Source: Limnochordia bacterium | Lineage (GTDB): Bacteria; Bacillota; Limnochordia; Darwinibacteriales; SLO01 | Length of the DNA: 15,560 bases | Assembly: GCA_007132635.1 (NCBI GenBank) | Contig: SLOG01000326.1 | Location: 1 to 15,560 of the forward strand | Reading direction: 5' to 3' | Shown: in pieces, positions 1-7,129 of the stretch | How the letters are laid out: the number at the start of each line of letters is the position of its first letter | How positions within the stretch are numbered: the stretch's first letter is position 1 | The notes under the pieces: generated by a model | The model's database searches: none | Seen by the model: the letters and a program-made list of their open reading frames with translations, nothing else | Told to the model about the DNA's origin: nothing | Position numbers and translations under genes: made by a program

Positions 1-249
1 TTCGTGTCCGGCTTCGATCATGGCACCTGTAAGGTCAAACTCGGGGTCCTGGGTGGGATGCATCATCCCAGCCTCAGTCGGGTAGTAGCTCCAACTGTGA
101 TGGCATTTCGCAAAAACAGTTATGGAATTGAGGTTGCCTATGCGCAGGGCCTCCTGGAAATTTTCCTTGCTAAACGCAGCACCCACTCCGGGCATAAACT
201 CAGACGTGTGGAAATCCAAATGCACTTGTCGTGACGCCAACTTGGCCAT
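1..249 (-). CDS. Glycosidase-like protein, N-terminal fragment (cut by window edge)
   Basis: The frame is open from an ATG at 249 to the left edge, giving the first 83 residues of a longer protein. The sequence begins MAKLASRQVHLDFHTSEFMP and goes on with FAKCHHSWSYYPTEAG and MMHPTQDPEFDLTGAMIEAG. From memory this RQVHLDFHTS...VFAKCHHGxSYYPT start is typical of large bacterial proteins annotated as alpha-L-fucosidase-like or beta-galactosidase-trimerization-domain glycosidases, with a TIM-barrel catalytic domain. There is no signal peptide, so a cytoplasmic enzyme acting on imported glycosides is likely (inference). A GGAG ribosome site (257-260) lies 7 nt before the ATG. The gene diverges from the sugar isomerase/epimerase gene, which fits a shared carbohydrate function. 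The substrate is not readable because the catalytic core lies outside the window. Confidence 0.75.
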   Translation of the reverse strand, partial: MAKLASRQVHLDFHTSEFMPGVGAAFSKENFQEALRIGNLNSITVFAKCHHSWSYYPTEAGMMHPTQDPEFDLTGAMIEAGHE

Positions 250-266
250 AATTTGACTCCTCTCAA

Positions 267-295
267 AGTAGAGTTTTCCCTATGCATAGGTTCAA
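267..295 (-). promoter_or_regulatory. Possible promoter of the glycosidase-like gene
   Basis: On the minus strand TTGAAC (290-295) and TCTACT (267-272) are 17 nt apart, each matching the sigma-70 consensus at four of six positions. The spacer is filled by the palindrome at 279-290. The predicted start near 260 would fall inside the Shine-Dalgarno sequence, leaving a very short leader, so this assignment is weak. Confidence 0.3.
279..290. promoter_or_regulatory. Candidate operator, 12-bp perfect palindrome CCTATGCATAGG
   Basis: CCTATGCATAGG is identical on both strands. It lies in the divergent gap between the glycosidase-like gene and the sugar isomerase/epimerase gene, within the spacer of the possible leftward promoter. 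Perfect palindromes in this position are typical of operators for sugar-responsive repressors (family knowledge). No regulator gene is present in the window, so the link is inference. Confidence 0.4.
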
Positions 296-296
296 C

Positions 297-313
297 AATC
301 AACGCCTTCCTAG
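297..313. repeat. 17-bp direct repeat, copy 1
   Basis: The 17 bases from AATCAACG to CTTCCTAG recur exactly at 10096-10112, in the same orientation. Here the element ends 47 nt upstream of the leftward ATG at 249. The other copy ends 51 nt upstream of the leftward hcp start. The similar placement suggests a possible shared regulatory element, but two copies only are seen. Confidence 0.45.
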
Positions 314-409
314 AACCTCAGCCGCCGCCAAACTCGTTCATGAATTCGGCAAGGGATTCACCGGGGACGTAGGGAAGGTAATCAACACAAGAATCGTGTT
401 TGAAGCACG

Positions 410-416
410 AAGGAGG
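410..416 (+). promoter_or_regulatory. Strong ribosome binding site that fixes the start of the isomerase gene
   Basis: AAGGAGG at 410-416 is followed by 7 nt and then TTG at 424. A longer in-frame start at 400 (also TTG) would place the Shine-Dalgarno sequence inside the coding region, so 424 is preferred. Confidence 0.8.
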
Positions 417-423
417 GTGTGTC

Positions 424-1299
424 TTGCAGATTGGAGTAAGTTCGTACAGTTTTTCCCAGACTAACTTGGACATGATCAGCGTGATCGACGAAACGAAAGA
501 AATGGGTTTCGATACCATCGAGTTCTTCGCGGGATTTCCCACACCAAAATCAGGCCAGAGCTATGGTGAATTTGCCAAACAGGCAAGGGAACTATGCGAA
601 AGCCGCGACCTGCCCATCAGCGGCTATACTGTAGGGGCAGACTTCCTCAACGTGAGGAACGGTGACTGGCAGACAGAAGCTGAACGCCTCAAACAGGAAG
701 TGGAAGTTGCTCGGATCCTAGGCGTGCCTGCCATGCGTCACGATGTCACGCGAGGGTTTCCCCGCGAACAGGCCCGCCCCCGAGGGTTCTCTGATGCCGT
801 CCCTATCCTTGCCAAAGCCTGTCGCGCCGTGACCGAGTACGCAGCCGAACGGGGCATTAAGACGATGATCGAAAACCACGGCTTTTTCGCCCAGGACAGC
901 ACGCGGGTCGAACAGTTGGTCAATGCCGTTAACCACGAAAACTTTGGTGTCCTTCTGGACATCGGCAATTTCCTGTGTGTCGACGAAGATCCGTCGACAG
1001 CGGTGGGCAGGCTGCTGCCATACGTGTTCCATGTGCATGCTAAGGACTTCCATACCAAACCCGGCACCGCCTTAAACCCTGGGCCTGGATGGTTTTCAAC
1101 CCGTGGCGGAAACCTCCTCCGGGGCGCGATTATCGGTCATGGAGACGTACCCCTGCTGCAGTGCCTCCGTCTCCTGCAGGGCTATGGATACGATGGCACG
1201 GTCAGTATCGAATTCGAAGGAATCGAAGAACCGCTGCAGGCCCTGCAGTTTGGCGCCGCCAATCTCCGCAAGTTGATCAAAGCGGCGGCAGCTTGGTAA
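424..1299 (+). CDS. Sugar phosphate isomerase/epimerase (xylose isomerase-like TIM barrel)
   Basis: A 291-residue protein of the AP endonuclease 2/xylose isomerase-like TIM-barrel superfamily, the usual length for these enzymes. The start is the TTG at 424, giving MQIGVSSYSF, a typical first beta strand. Candidate metal ligands sit on successive strands: E150 in TMIENHGFF, D179 in LLDIGNF, H205 in HVHAKDF and E263 or E265 in SIEFEG. Members interconvert or epimerise sugars, sugar acids or cyclitols in the cytoplasm; the sequence does not give the substrate. It diverges from a glycosidase-like gene and ends 28 nt before the convergent flavoprotein gene. A role in metabolising the sugar released by that glycosidase is inference. 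Fold assignment is firm, reaction is open. Confidence 0.85.
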   Translation: MQIGVSSYSFSQTNLDMISVIDETKEMGFDTIEFFAGFPTPKSGQSYGEFAKQARELCESRDLPISGYTVGADFLNVRNGDWQTEAERLKQEVEVARILGVPAMRHDVTRGFPREQARPRGFSDAVPILAKACRAVTEYAAERGIKTMIENHGFFAQDSTRVEQLVNAVNHENFGVLLDIGNFLCVDEDPSTAVGRLLPYVFHVHAKDFHTKPGTALNPGPGWFSTRGGNLLRGAIIGHGDVPLLQCLRLLQGYGYDGTVSIEFEGIEEPLQALQFGAANLRKLIKAAAAW

Positions 1300-1315
1300 C
1301 AGAAGCTCTGCATCC

Positions 1316-1342
1316 AACGGCCCGCAGTCACCGCGGACCGTT
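1316..1342. terminator. Hairpin between convergent genes, possible weak bidirectional terminator
   Basis: AACGG-C-CCGC (1316-1325) pairs with GCGG-A-CCGTT (1333-1342): nine base pairs with one internal mismatch and a 7-nt loop. The loop holds the stop codon of the flavoprotein gene on the minus strand. Neither side has a run of T, so it is not a classic intrinsic terminator. Confidence 0.35.
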
Positions 1343-2779
1343 AGAGAAATCATAACCAAAACAACCGGGACCAATACGGATAGGGTAGTCGTTCAGCGGC
1401 ATTTCGGCGGGCAGGGGCCGCTGAACGACTCGCAGCCGGCCATCATTCCAGAAAACGATGCTGCGGTACGCTCCGGCCTCGCGGTCCGGAGACGGGAAAT
1501 CACTCCGCCAGAAATTGCCGCGCGTCTCGCGCCGCAAGCAGGCCGCTTCCATGGAAGCCAGCACAGCAAAGTAGATACTCCGGATTTCATGGAGCTGCGA
1601 CAGGTCCGAGACTTGTGCCACCTGCAGACTATCGACTGTCTCAGACAGCTCATACAGCGCGTCCAAGCCCCGCCGCAAATAGGCTTCGTCTTTGACAACG
1701 CCTCCACAGACCCACGCTGTCTGGCGAATTCGGTTGGACACGTCTGAGAGAGTCTCACCAACACCGGCCGCGAGCTTGGCACATTGGCTGTCTGCTGCGG
1801 TCTCGGCGATAGTCTGGAACACATCGGCTTCCACCGTGCCGTCCACACTGCCCAGGGCAGCAGCCTCACCGGCCCGCAGGCCAAATACTAAGCATTCTGC
1901 CAGCGCCGAACCGCCCAAACGTGCGGCACCCAACAGACCTCCAGTCACTTCGCCAGCGGCAAGGAGCCCGGGCACTCGCGTGCGCCCATATTCGTCAATC
2001 TTTATACCGCCTAGAAAGTAATGGGCAGTACCTCGCTCACCTACTACAGAAGGCCCTCGTTCTAAGGCCGCTTCCATATCCGAGTATTCGTAGTTGAAGT
2101 TTATGAGCTCCATATCGACGAGAGAAGCCCCCGCCTCCAACGCTAGCAGAAACCCATCGCCTGTGGTGCCTCGAGGATTATCACAGCGAGCAAAGGCCCT
2201 CGCGCCCCCACCTGTCGCTACGATGGTCTGCCCCGCTTGGACCGCAACAAACTCACTAGCTTCGTTGTCAACGGCTAGAGCTCCGCAGACTTCCCCATCT
2301 TCTCCAGCTAGCAGCGCCACTACACTCAGCCCGGCTCGCATGTCAACGCCCTGCTGAGCCGCTCGCTCTGCCATGACTTTCCCAAGCAGGTACCCTTTGG
2401 GTTGGCGGGGTGGGCAGTCCACTTCTGCCACGGTAGGCTTGTCTGTGGGTGCGAGTGCGTTCATCGCCAATCCCCAGCCGACGAGCCGCTGATTCGCCTC
2501 GTTAATGTTTTCAGCCAACACGCTAACAAGGCTCGGATCGCCTAGGTACCCGCCGGTCCATCGGATCTGGTCGCAGAGAAGCTGCTCTTGACCTGGAGGA
2601 CACCAGGTGATATACCCGCCTATGTACAAGGTCGAGCCACTGTGACCCGGCTTGCCCTTGCTCATCAGCATGACGCCCGCGCCTGCATCGGCTGCTGCGT
2701 TAGCGGCTGCCAGGCCGGCCAGAGCTCCACCTATCACCAAGACTTCCGTTCGTTCTATCCGTACAGGCCTATCCATCAT
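1328..2779 (-). CDS. FAD-dependent oxidoreductase (fumarate reductase/L-aspartate oxidase flavoprotein family)
   Basis: A 483-residue soluble flavoprotein of the FAD_binding_2 family. The N-terminal Rossmann segment is EVLVIGGALAGLAAANAA (from residue 12), followed by GHSGSTLYIGG contacting FAD. The C-terminal FAD-binding signature is VPGLLAAGEVTGGLLGAARL then GGSALAECLVFGLRAG, preceded by AHYFLGGIKIDEYGRT, which corresponds to the active-site His region in fumarate reductase-type enzymes. A helical C-terminal domain carries RRETRGNFWRSDFP. The middle Gly of the GxGxxG dinucleotide motif is Ala (GGALAG). The reaction is probably an FAD-linked oxidation or reduction of a small acid, but the substrate is unknown. 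The start overlaps the end of mutY by 11 nt, and its Shine-Dalgarno GGAGG (2786-2790) lies within mutY, so translation is probably coupled. It is the last gene of the PAS-mutY operon. Confidence 0.85.
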   Translation of the reverse strand: MMDRPVRIERTEVLVIGGALAGLAAANAAADAGAGVMLMSKGKPGHSGSTLYIGGYITWCPPGQEQLLCDQIRWTGGYLGDPSLVSVLAENINEANQRLVGWGLAMNALAPTDKPTVAEVDCPPRQPKGYLLGKVMAERAAQQGVDMRAGLSVVALLAGEDGEVCGALAVDNEASEFVAVQAGQTIVATGGGARAFARCDNPRGTTGDGFLLALEAGASLVDMELINFNYEYSDMEAALERGPSVVGERGTAHYFLGGIKIDEYGRTRVPGLLAAGEVTGGLLGAARLGGSALAECLVFGLRAGEAAALGSVDGTVEADVFQTIAETAADSQCAKLAAGVGETLSDVSNRIRQTAWVCGGVVKDEAYLRRGLDALYELSETVDSLQVAQVSDLSQLHEIRSIYFAVLASMEAACLRRETRGNFWRSDFPSPDREAGAYRSIVFWNDGRLRVVQRPLPAEMPLNDYPIRIGPGCFGYDFSNGPR

Positions 2780-3860
2780 CGTCTTCCTCCCCTATGGCCA
2801 GGATCCCCGATGCCCCGGCAAATGCAAAAACTGACCGGAATGCTGTGGCGGTGGGCAAGTTTGCCCAACCGGACTCAGACACCCAAGCATAGTCTTCAGC
2901 CGACTTCGGCATCCATGGCAGTTCGCCATCGCTATCGAATACGTATTCCCGGATATCCATGAGCCACTGTTTGTGGCTGAATGTATACTCATGAAAGGCC
3001 TGACGTCCAGTCAGGCGCAGCGCACCCGATCCATAAGCACCCTCCGTTTCGGCAGCCGCGTCGCTAGACTCTGTTTCCCACCAGGGAAACTCCCACAGTC
3101 CCTGCAGAAATCCGCCGCCTCGGCGCCGGCGAAGCAGAAGATGCCCCTCCCTATCGCGGATCACCCAAACGGCAACAGGCGTTGGACGCGGCCTAGACGG
3201 CGCCCCGCGTATGGGGAGCTCATCGGTCCTGCCAGTTAACTTTGCTTCGCAGCAAAAGGCAGCTGGACACCCTTCACAACGGGGCTTTCTCGGTACACAC
3301 ACTGCCGAGCCGAGATCCATAAGCGCTTGGTTAAAAACACCCGGTTGATTGACAGCCACGTGATCGTGCAAAGCACTCCGAACCGCCTTTTTTGCTCGGG
3401 CTGACAAAATATCCACTTCCAGACAAAAGAGGCGGGCTCCAACGCGCAGAACGTTGCCGTCCACAGCTAAGACCGGTCTTCCAAACGCAATGCTGTAAAC
3501 CGCGTCCGCTGTGTACTCTCCGACTCCTGGCAGCCCCCGAAACCCCTGATAATCCGGGAAACGCCCGGCGTGTTCATGAACCAAGATTTGGGCAGCCTGG
3601 TGCAGTCGCCGAGCACGGCTGTAATATCCAAGGCCCTGCCAAAGCCCGAGGACTTCCTCCTCGTCGGCTGATGCTAACGCAGCTGCGTCGGGAAAACTCT
3701 CGACAAACTGCTGATACTTCAGTATTACGGCCTCAACGCGTGTCTGCTGCAGCATAACCTCAGACACCCATATTCGGTAAGGGTCAGCTGTCTCACGCCA
3801 CGGCAGTGCACGCTGATGCCGCTGAAACCATGCAAGGAGCCTTTCGGTAAGCTCTGTCAC
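2769..3860 (-). CDS. mutY: A/G-specific adenine DNA glycosylase MutY
   Basis: Removes adenine mispaired with 8-oxoguanine in base-excision repair. The 363-residue protein has all the hallmarks: catalytic Glu34 in WVSEVMLQQTRVE, a helix-hairpin-helix LPGVGEYTADAV (110-121), catalytic Asp134 in VDGNVLRV and a [4Fe-4S] site at C188, C195, C198 and C204 (C-x6-C-x2-C-x5-C). A NUDIX-like C-terminal domain for recognising 8-oxoguanine follows from about residue 225. The start is GTG at 3860 with an AGGA Shine-Dalgarno about 10 nt upstream; no other in-frame start fits. It follows the PAS protein gene by 35 nt and overlaps the flavoprotein gene by 11 nt, so it is the middle gene of a three-gene operon, an unusual setting for mutY. 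Confidence 0.96.
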   Translation of the reverse strand: MTELTERLLAWFQRHQRALPWRETADPYRIWVSEVMLQQTRVEAVILKYQQFVESFPDAAALASADEEEVLGLWQGLGYYSRARRLHQAAQILVHEHAGRFPDYQGFRGLPGVGEYTADAVYSIAFGRPVLAVDGNVLRVGARLFCLEVDILSARAKKAVRSALHDHVAVNQPGVFNQALMDLGSAVCVPRKPRCEGCPAAFCCEAKLTGRTDELPIRGAPSRPRPTPVAVWVIRDREGHLLLRRRRGGGFLQGLWEFPWWETESSDAAAETEGAYGSGALRLTGRQAFHEYTFSHKQWLMDIREYVFDSDGELPWMPKSAEDYAWVSESGWANLPTATAFRSVFAFAGASGILAIGEEDDDG

Positions 3861-3895
3861 CCACAGATCATCCTTTTCACAGTGGCTGCTTAACC

Positions 3896-5638
3896 CTATT
3901 GTCGTACCAAGCGGGCTACCACCGCCATACCCTTGGCGTTCTGGTTTTTCACGACACTGGTCGACACATCCAATTCAAGTTCGCCTTCTGTCTTCGACAG
4001 TTTGAGGCTAAAGCAGTTGTCAGTCAAACGCTGATCCAGGGTTCGCTCTAGTTCGGTCCGGAAAAAGCGTTCGGGCACAGCAAACGAGACGGGACGCTGC
4101 AGCACGTCACTCAGACGCAAACCTAAGATGTCTTCGGCTGCTCGGTTCATCAGCACGACACGATGGTAGACATCGGTCACGAGAATACCTTCCGTGATGG
4201 ACTTAAGGATAACGTTGCATCGATCACGTTCCCACTCTACTTCTTCCAGCATGTCACCCAATTCAAACTGACTGTTATGCGCCTTCTCCCTCAACTCATC
4301 CAAACGGTTCTGCATATCCGTCACGTCATGGGCCATAAGCACAGCCCGATCGACACCATTCTCGCCTCGAAAGCCACTGAGACTGCATACCAGGGTCACC
4401 TTGTGTCCGTTATCACCTGTCAGATGCAAAAGCTGGGGTTCGACCGTATCGCCGGCGAACACTTTCTGCATCTTTGCAGTGAATCCTCTGATGGCTTCGG
4501 GTTCTAAGAACGATGCGAAACTCTGCCCATTAAGACTCGAGGTCCCGACAATACTCTCCAGAAGCTGCTCTGCTCTTCCGCTGCATTCCGAAATATGGCC
4601 TCCCTCATCCAGAAACAGGATTGGCAGAGGAGTACTAAGCAGATTGTGATGGGCCAGTTCGAGGGCTTGTCTCCAGCGACCGGCCTCCGCTTCGCTTCTC
4701 GCCCGAATTGCATCCGTTTCCCGCTCCGTTTTAGTACGGAGTTCCTTCAGTTCAACCTCTTTAGCCTCCTGAAGCGTTTCGCTCTGGCGTTCGGCATCAG
4801 CAAGCTGGGCTGCCTTGTCCTCCAATGCCTTCTCCAAAGCATCTTTTTCAGCTTCCAACTCTTCCTTGTCTTTCACCAACTCGTCCTTGGCCTCCTGCGA
4901 TGCCCGCAGCTCATCCTCAAGGCGGCTCGCGCGCTCCGCGATCCGGGTATGCTCTTCACTGATACTCTTCTTTTCTTCCTCCACAACAGAAATCCGCTCG
5001 TTGGCTTCAGTCAGCTGACCCTGCAGCTCCTCTTTTTCCTGAACGAGTCCACTGACGCTCTGGAGAAACAGCACGATTCGGCGAGAATCTGTCTTGGGAT
5101 CATGCAGCAGACTCGAGCTGCAGTTGACCACCAACGAATCATCGCTCTTACTCTTTACAGCAAACTGGGCACTTGTGACTGTTCCCTGGCGGGCCTTCTT
5201 AAGAAAATCTGCAGCCGTTTCCTGTGACTCATCGGCCACAAGTGCTTCCGGAAATTTCGCCCCCAACAGGTTGTTCATGACGAATCCCGTGAGTGCACGC
5301 AGTCTGTCGTTAGCCCATTGGATCTGCAGACTGTCATCCAGCGTCATGATGGCTAGTCCAGCCTGATCAGCGGCACTCCTAAGCGCAGCCCGCTCCTGAG
5401 ATTCGCTCGCTAACGCCGTATCCTGTTGGTTCAACCGTGCCCGCACTTTCAGAACGATCCAGACTGCCACTGCTGCTGTCAAGATCCGCAACCACAATTC
5501 GGCACCACTGGGCTGCAGCAGTTGGGTCATGAAAGGAATGTCGGAATGAATGAACCCATGTATCGCAGCCACAACCCAAGCGATGACCGCTGCGGCCAAA
5601 CCCCACTTCCACCTTGCGCCCCGCGTGGTTTCTTCCAT
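3896..5638 (-). CDS. Membrane-anchored three-PAS coiled-coil protein without an output domain
   Basis: A 580-residue protein. Two hydrophobic segments (about 13-30 and 48-66) separated by a short 17-residue loop anchor it in the inner membrane. A first PAS domain (about 86-200) contains AIMTLDDSLQIQWANDRLRALTG. A long charged Glu/Lys-rich coiled coil (about 200-325) follows, then a second PAS (about 326-440; LPILFLDEGGHISECS), a short linker coil (about 441-470) and a third PAS (about 472-580; GILVTDVYHRVVLMNRAAEDILG). It ends there: no HisKA/HATPase, GGDEF, EAL, methyl-accepting or sigma-54 domain is visible. The PAS calls rest on motif pattern; ligands cannot be told. It probably senses redox or small molecules and acts through a partner (inference). 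The start is supported by GGGAG upstream and a promoter at 5675-5703. It heads an operon with mutY and the flavoprotein. Confidence 0.85.
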   Translation of the reverse strand: MEETTRGARWKWGLAAAVIAWVVAAIHGFIHSDIPFMTQLLQPSGAELWLRILTAAVAVWIVLKVRARLNQQDTALASESQERAALRSAADQAGLAIMTLDDSLQIQWANDRLRALTGFVMNNLLGAKFPEALVADESQETAADFLKKARQGTVTSAQFAVKSKSDDSLVVNCSSSLLHDPKTDSRRIVLFLQSVSGLVQEKEELQGQLTEANERISVVEEEKKSISEEHTRIAERASRLEDELRASQEAKDELVKDKEELEAEKDALEKALEDKAAQLADAERQSETLQEAKEVELKELRTKTERETDAIRARSEAEAGRWRQALELAHHNLLSTPLPILFLDEGGHISECSGRAEQLLESIVGTSSLNGQSFASFLEPEAIRGFTAKMQKVFAGDTVEPQLLHLTGDNGHKVTLVCSLSGFRGENGVDRAVLMAHDVTDMQNRLDELREKAHNSQFELGDMLEEVEWERDRCNVILKSITEGILVTDVYHRVVLMNRAAEDILGLRLSDVLQRPVSFAVPERFFRTELERTLDQRLTDNCFSLKLSKTEGELELDVSTSVVKNQNAKGMAVVARLVRQ

Positions 5639-5674
5639 GTAGCGCTCCCCCTTTTTTCGCAGTTCTTACCCATT

Positions 5675-5703
5675 ATGATACCAGAAAAACTGGACCATAA
5701 CAA
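5675..5703 (-). promoter_or_regulatory. Sigma-70-type promoter of the PAS-mutY-flavoprotein operon
   Basis: On the minus strand TTGTTA (5698-5703) and TATCAT (5675-5680) are spaced by exactly 17 nt, with TG one base upstream of the -10 (extended -10). The predicted start near 5668 leaves a leader of about 30 nt containing the ribosome site. This is the best-matching promoter in the window. Confidence 0.65.
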
Positions 5704-5816
5704 AGAATTCGATAGTCTGCTCGTTATCCGAGCCTCGCCCAACGGCAAGTCGGGTACAGACGCGTTGTTGCAGGCAAATCCATCTGTACTCAATCCATCG
5801 GGCGACAGCGTAACAC

Positions 5817-5852
5817 CACGCCGTTTAGCTGGCTTTTTAGGTAAACGGCGTG
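5817..5852. terminator. Perfect 11-bp inverted repeat, possible terminator or operator
   Basis: CACGCCGTTTA (5817-5827) is exactly complementary to TAAACGGCGTG (5842-5852), with a 14-nt loop. It lies about 40 nt past the stop of the leftward SUMF1-like gene and about 110 nt upstream of the PAS operon promoter. No T-run follows on either strand, so it could end transcription weakly, protect the 3' end of the mRNA, or be a spaced operator. Confidence 0.45.
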
Positions 5853-5893
5853 AACTGGCACTCCAAAAATCGAGAAAATCAGCTGCTTTCTGG

Positions 5894-7129
5894 TTACCTC
5901 TGCTGGGAGCGTGCCAGACGAAACCCTACCCATTCATATGCATTCGTTATCGGATAGTTGTGGGCCGGATAGCCGACACCCACCATATTCGGACCATGGA
6001 AGTAACCGCCGCCCCTAGTATAAACGATGTGTCCATACTGGTAGAAAATCCATTCTGTCACATTGCCGCTCATATCGTAAAGGCCCAGCGCGTTGGGGCG
6101 AAGCTGTGCTACAGGCTGGGTCTGTCTCGCATTGGCATTGGTCCATGCAACGTCGTCAACAGCCGGCATGTCCGACGAGGCGGCACCGCTAGCCCATGTC
6201 CCTGGGTACCAGTATAGGTTGTCCATGTGCGTCAATCCAGGAAGCGCATGTGTACCATTGTAACGGGCTGCCAAACTCCACTCCTCTTCCGTTGGAAGAC
6301 GGAACCCATCATTATCCTGGTGCCTCGCAAACCCGTCGCCCTCAAGAAAAGTCAGGCTGTTCCGCATAACATCACCCGCAAAGAAATACACGGGCTGCAG
6401 ACCAACCATTTCTGACAGAGCGTTGCACCAAACCAGGGCATCCGACCACAGCATGCGTGTGACGGGCTCCTGAGAAGAGGCTGTGGGCGCTGCGCCTCGC
6501 TCAGATTCGTGTGAGCCCTCTTGTCCCAGAGACGCGAACACATATCCTCGGCTCTCCGCCCACTGACGAACCACATACCACAGGGCATAGGTTACTTCCG
6601 TTTCGGCGATCCAGAAATCGCGATGGACCTGAGCCGGATGTTCTAAGTTACCGTGAGGGAACTGAGCGGCTGGAGCTAGCAGCAGGGCGAACTCCACGCC
6701 ATCAACCCGATAGACAGATCGATCCACCCCTTCATCGGATGCATCCTCCCACTGAAGACCTTGGTTTTCTACGAAATCCGACTTTTGCTCGGACACTTCA
6801 CCCGCATCCAAGAAAAAAAGCAGCGTGTCACCTATCTCCAAAAGCAGCTCACTCAACTCTTGGATGGAACGGGTACTGCTTTCTAGACTGTCAAGAGCCT
6901 CACGGCTGGCAAGATCCCCGACATCATACACAAAAACCAATTCCGACTGCAGCACTTCCAGCTGGAGCAGTTGAAGCTCCTGCAGTTCGACCAAAAGCAC
7001 CACCAAATCCCGAACCGCTTCTACTCTCTCAGTTTCATCCATTGCCTGCGCCGTCCGAGCCAGAGAGGTAGCAACCAACAGCATAAGACAAAGACTCCAT
7101 ACCATCACCAATCGCGTTCGCTTTTTCAC
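5894..7129 (-). CDS. Secreted SUMF1/formylglycine-generating-enzyme-like protein without catalytic cysteines
   Basis: A 411-residue protein with a signal peptide: KKR-rich start, hydrophobic core, and likely cleavage after TAQA (residue 29). Residues 30-110 form a Leu/Gln/Glu-rich amphipathic helix region, probably coiled coil. The C-terminal part (about 138-411) is a SUMF1/FGE-sulfatase fold: EPVTRMLWSDALVWCNALSE, GFRLPTEEEWSLAARY, RPNALGLYDMSGNVTEW, RGGGYFHG and VGFRLARS. True formylglycine-generating enzymes carry two cysteines after the RGGS-like motif; here the segment reads RGGGYFHGPNMVGVGYPAHN and has none, so oxidation of sulfatase cysteine is not expected. Such domains often serve as binding or structural modules in secreted proteins (family knowledge). 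The start is GTG at 7129 with a weak Shine-Dalgarno sequence; chosen because it includes the basic signal-peptide N-terminus. It diverges from ychF. Confidence 0.85.
   Translation of the reverse strand: MKKRTRLVMVWSLCLMLLVATSLARTAQAMDETERVEAVRDLVVLLVELQELQLLQLEVLQSELVFVYDVGDLASREALDSLESSTRSIQELSELLLEIGDTLLFFLDAGEVSEQKSDFVENQGLQWEDASDEGVDRSVYRVDGVEFALLLAPAAQFPHGNLEHPAQVHRDFWIAETEVTYALWYVVRQWAESRGYVFASLGQEGSHESERGAAPTASSQEPVTRMLWSDALVWCNALSEMVGLQPVYFFAGDVMRNSLTFLEGDGFARHQDNDGFRLPTEEEWSLAARYNGTHALPGLTHMDNLYWYPGTWASGAASSDMPAVDDVAWTNANARQTQPVAQLRPNALGLYDMSGNVTEWIFYQYGHIVYTRGGGYFHGPNMVGVGYPAHNYPITNAYEWVGFRLARSQQR

Noticed and set aside
4595..5227. 210-codon plus-strand open frame
   Set aside because: It is wholly antisense to the coiled coil of the PAS protein; the low-complexity Glu/Lys/Leu coding strand yields a long Phe/Leu-rich reverse frame. 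No ribosome site of note and no recognisable domain.
5527..5793. 88-codon minus-strand frame upstream of the PAS gene
   Set aside because: It overlaps the first part of the PAS gene in another frame and crosses its predicted promoter. No Shine-Dalgarno sequence at its start.
5426..6217. 263-codon plus-strand open frame
   Set aside because: It spans the 5' end of the PAS gene, the intergenic region and the 3' end of the SUMF1-like gene on the opposite strand. The translation has no recognisable motif and would run through the leftward promoter and the inverted repeat.
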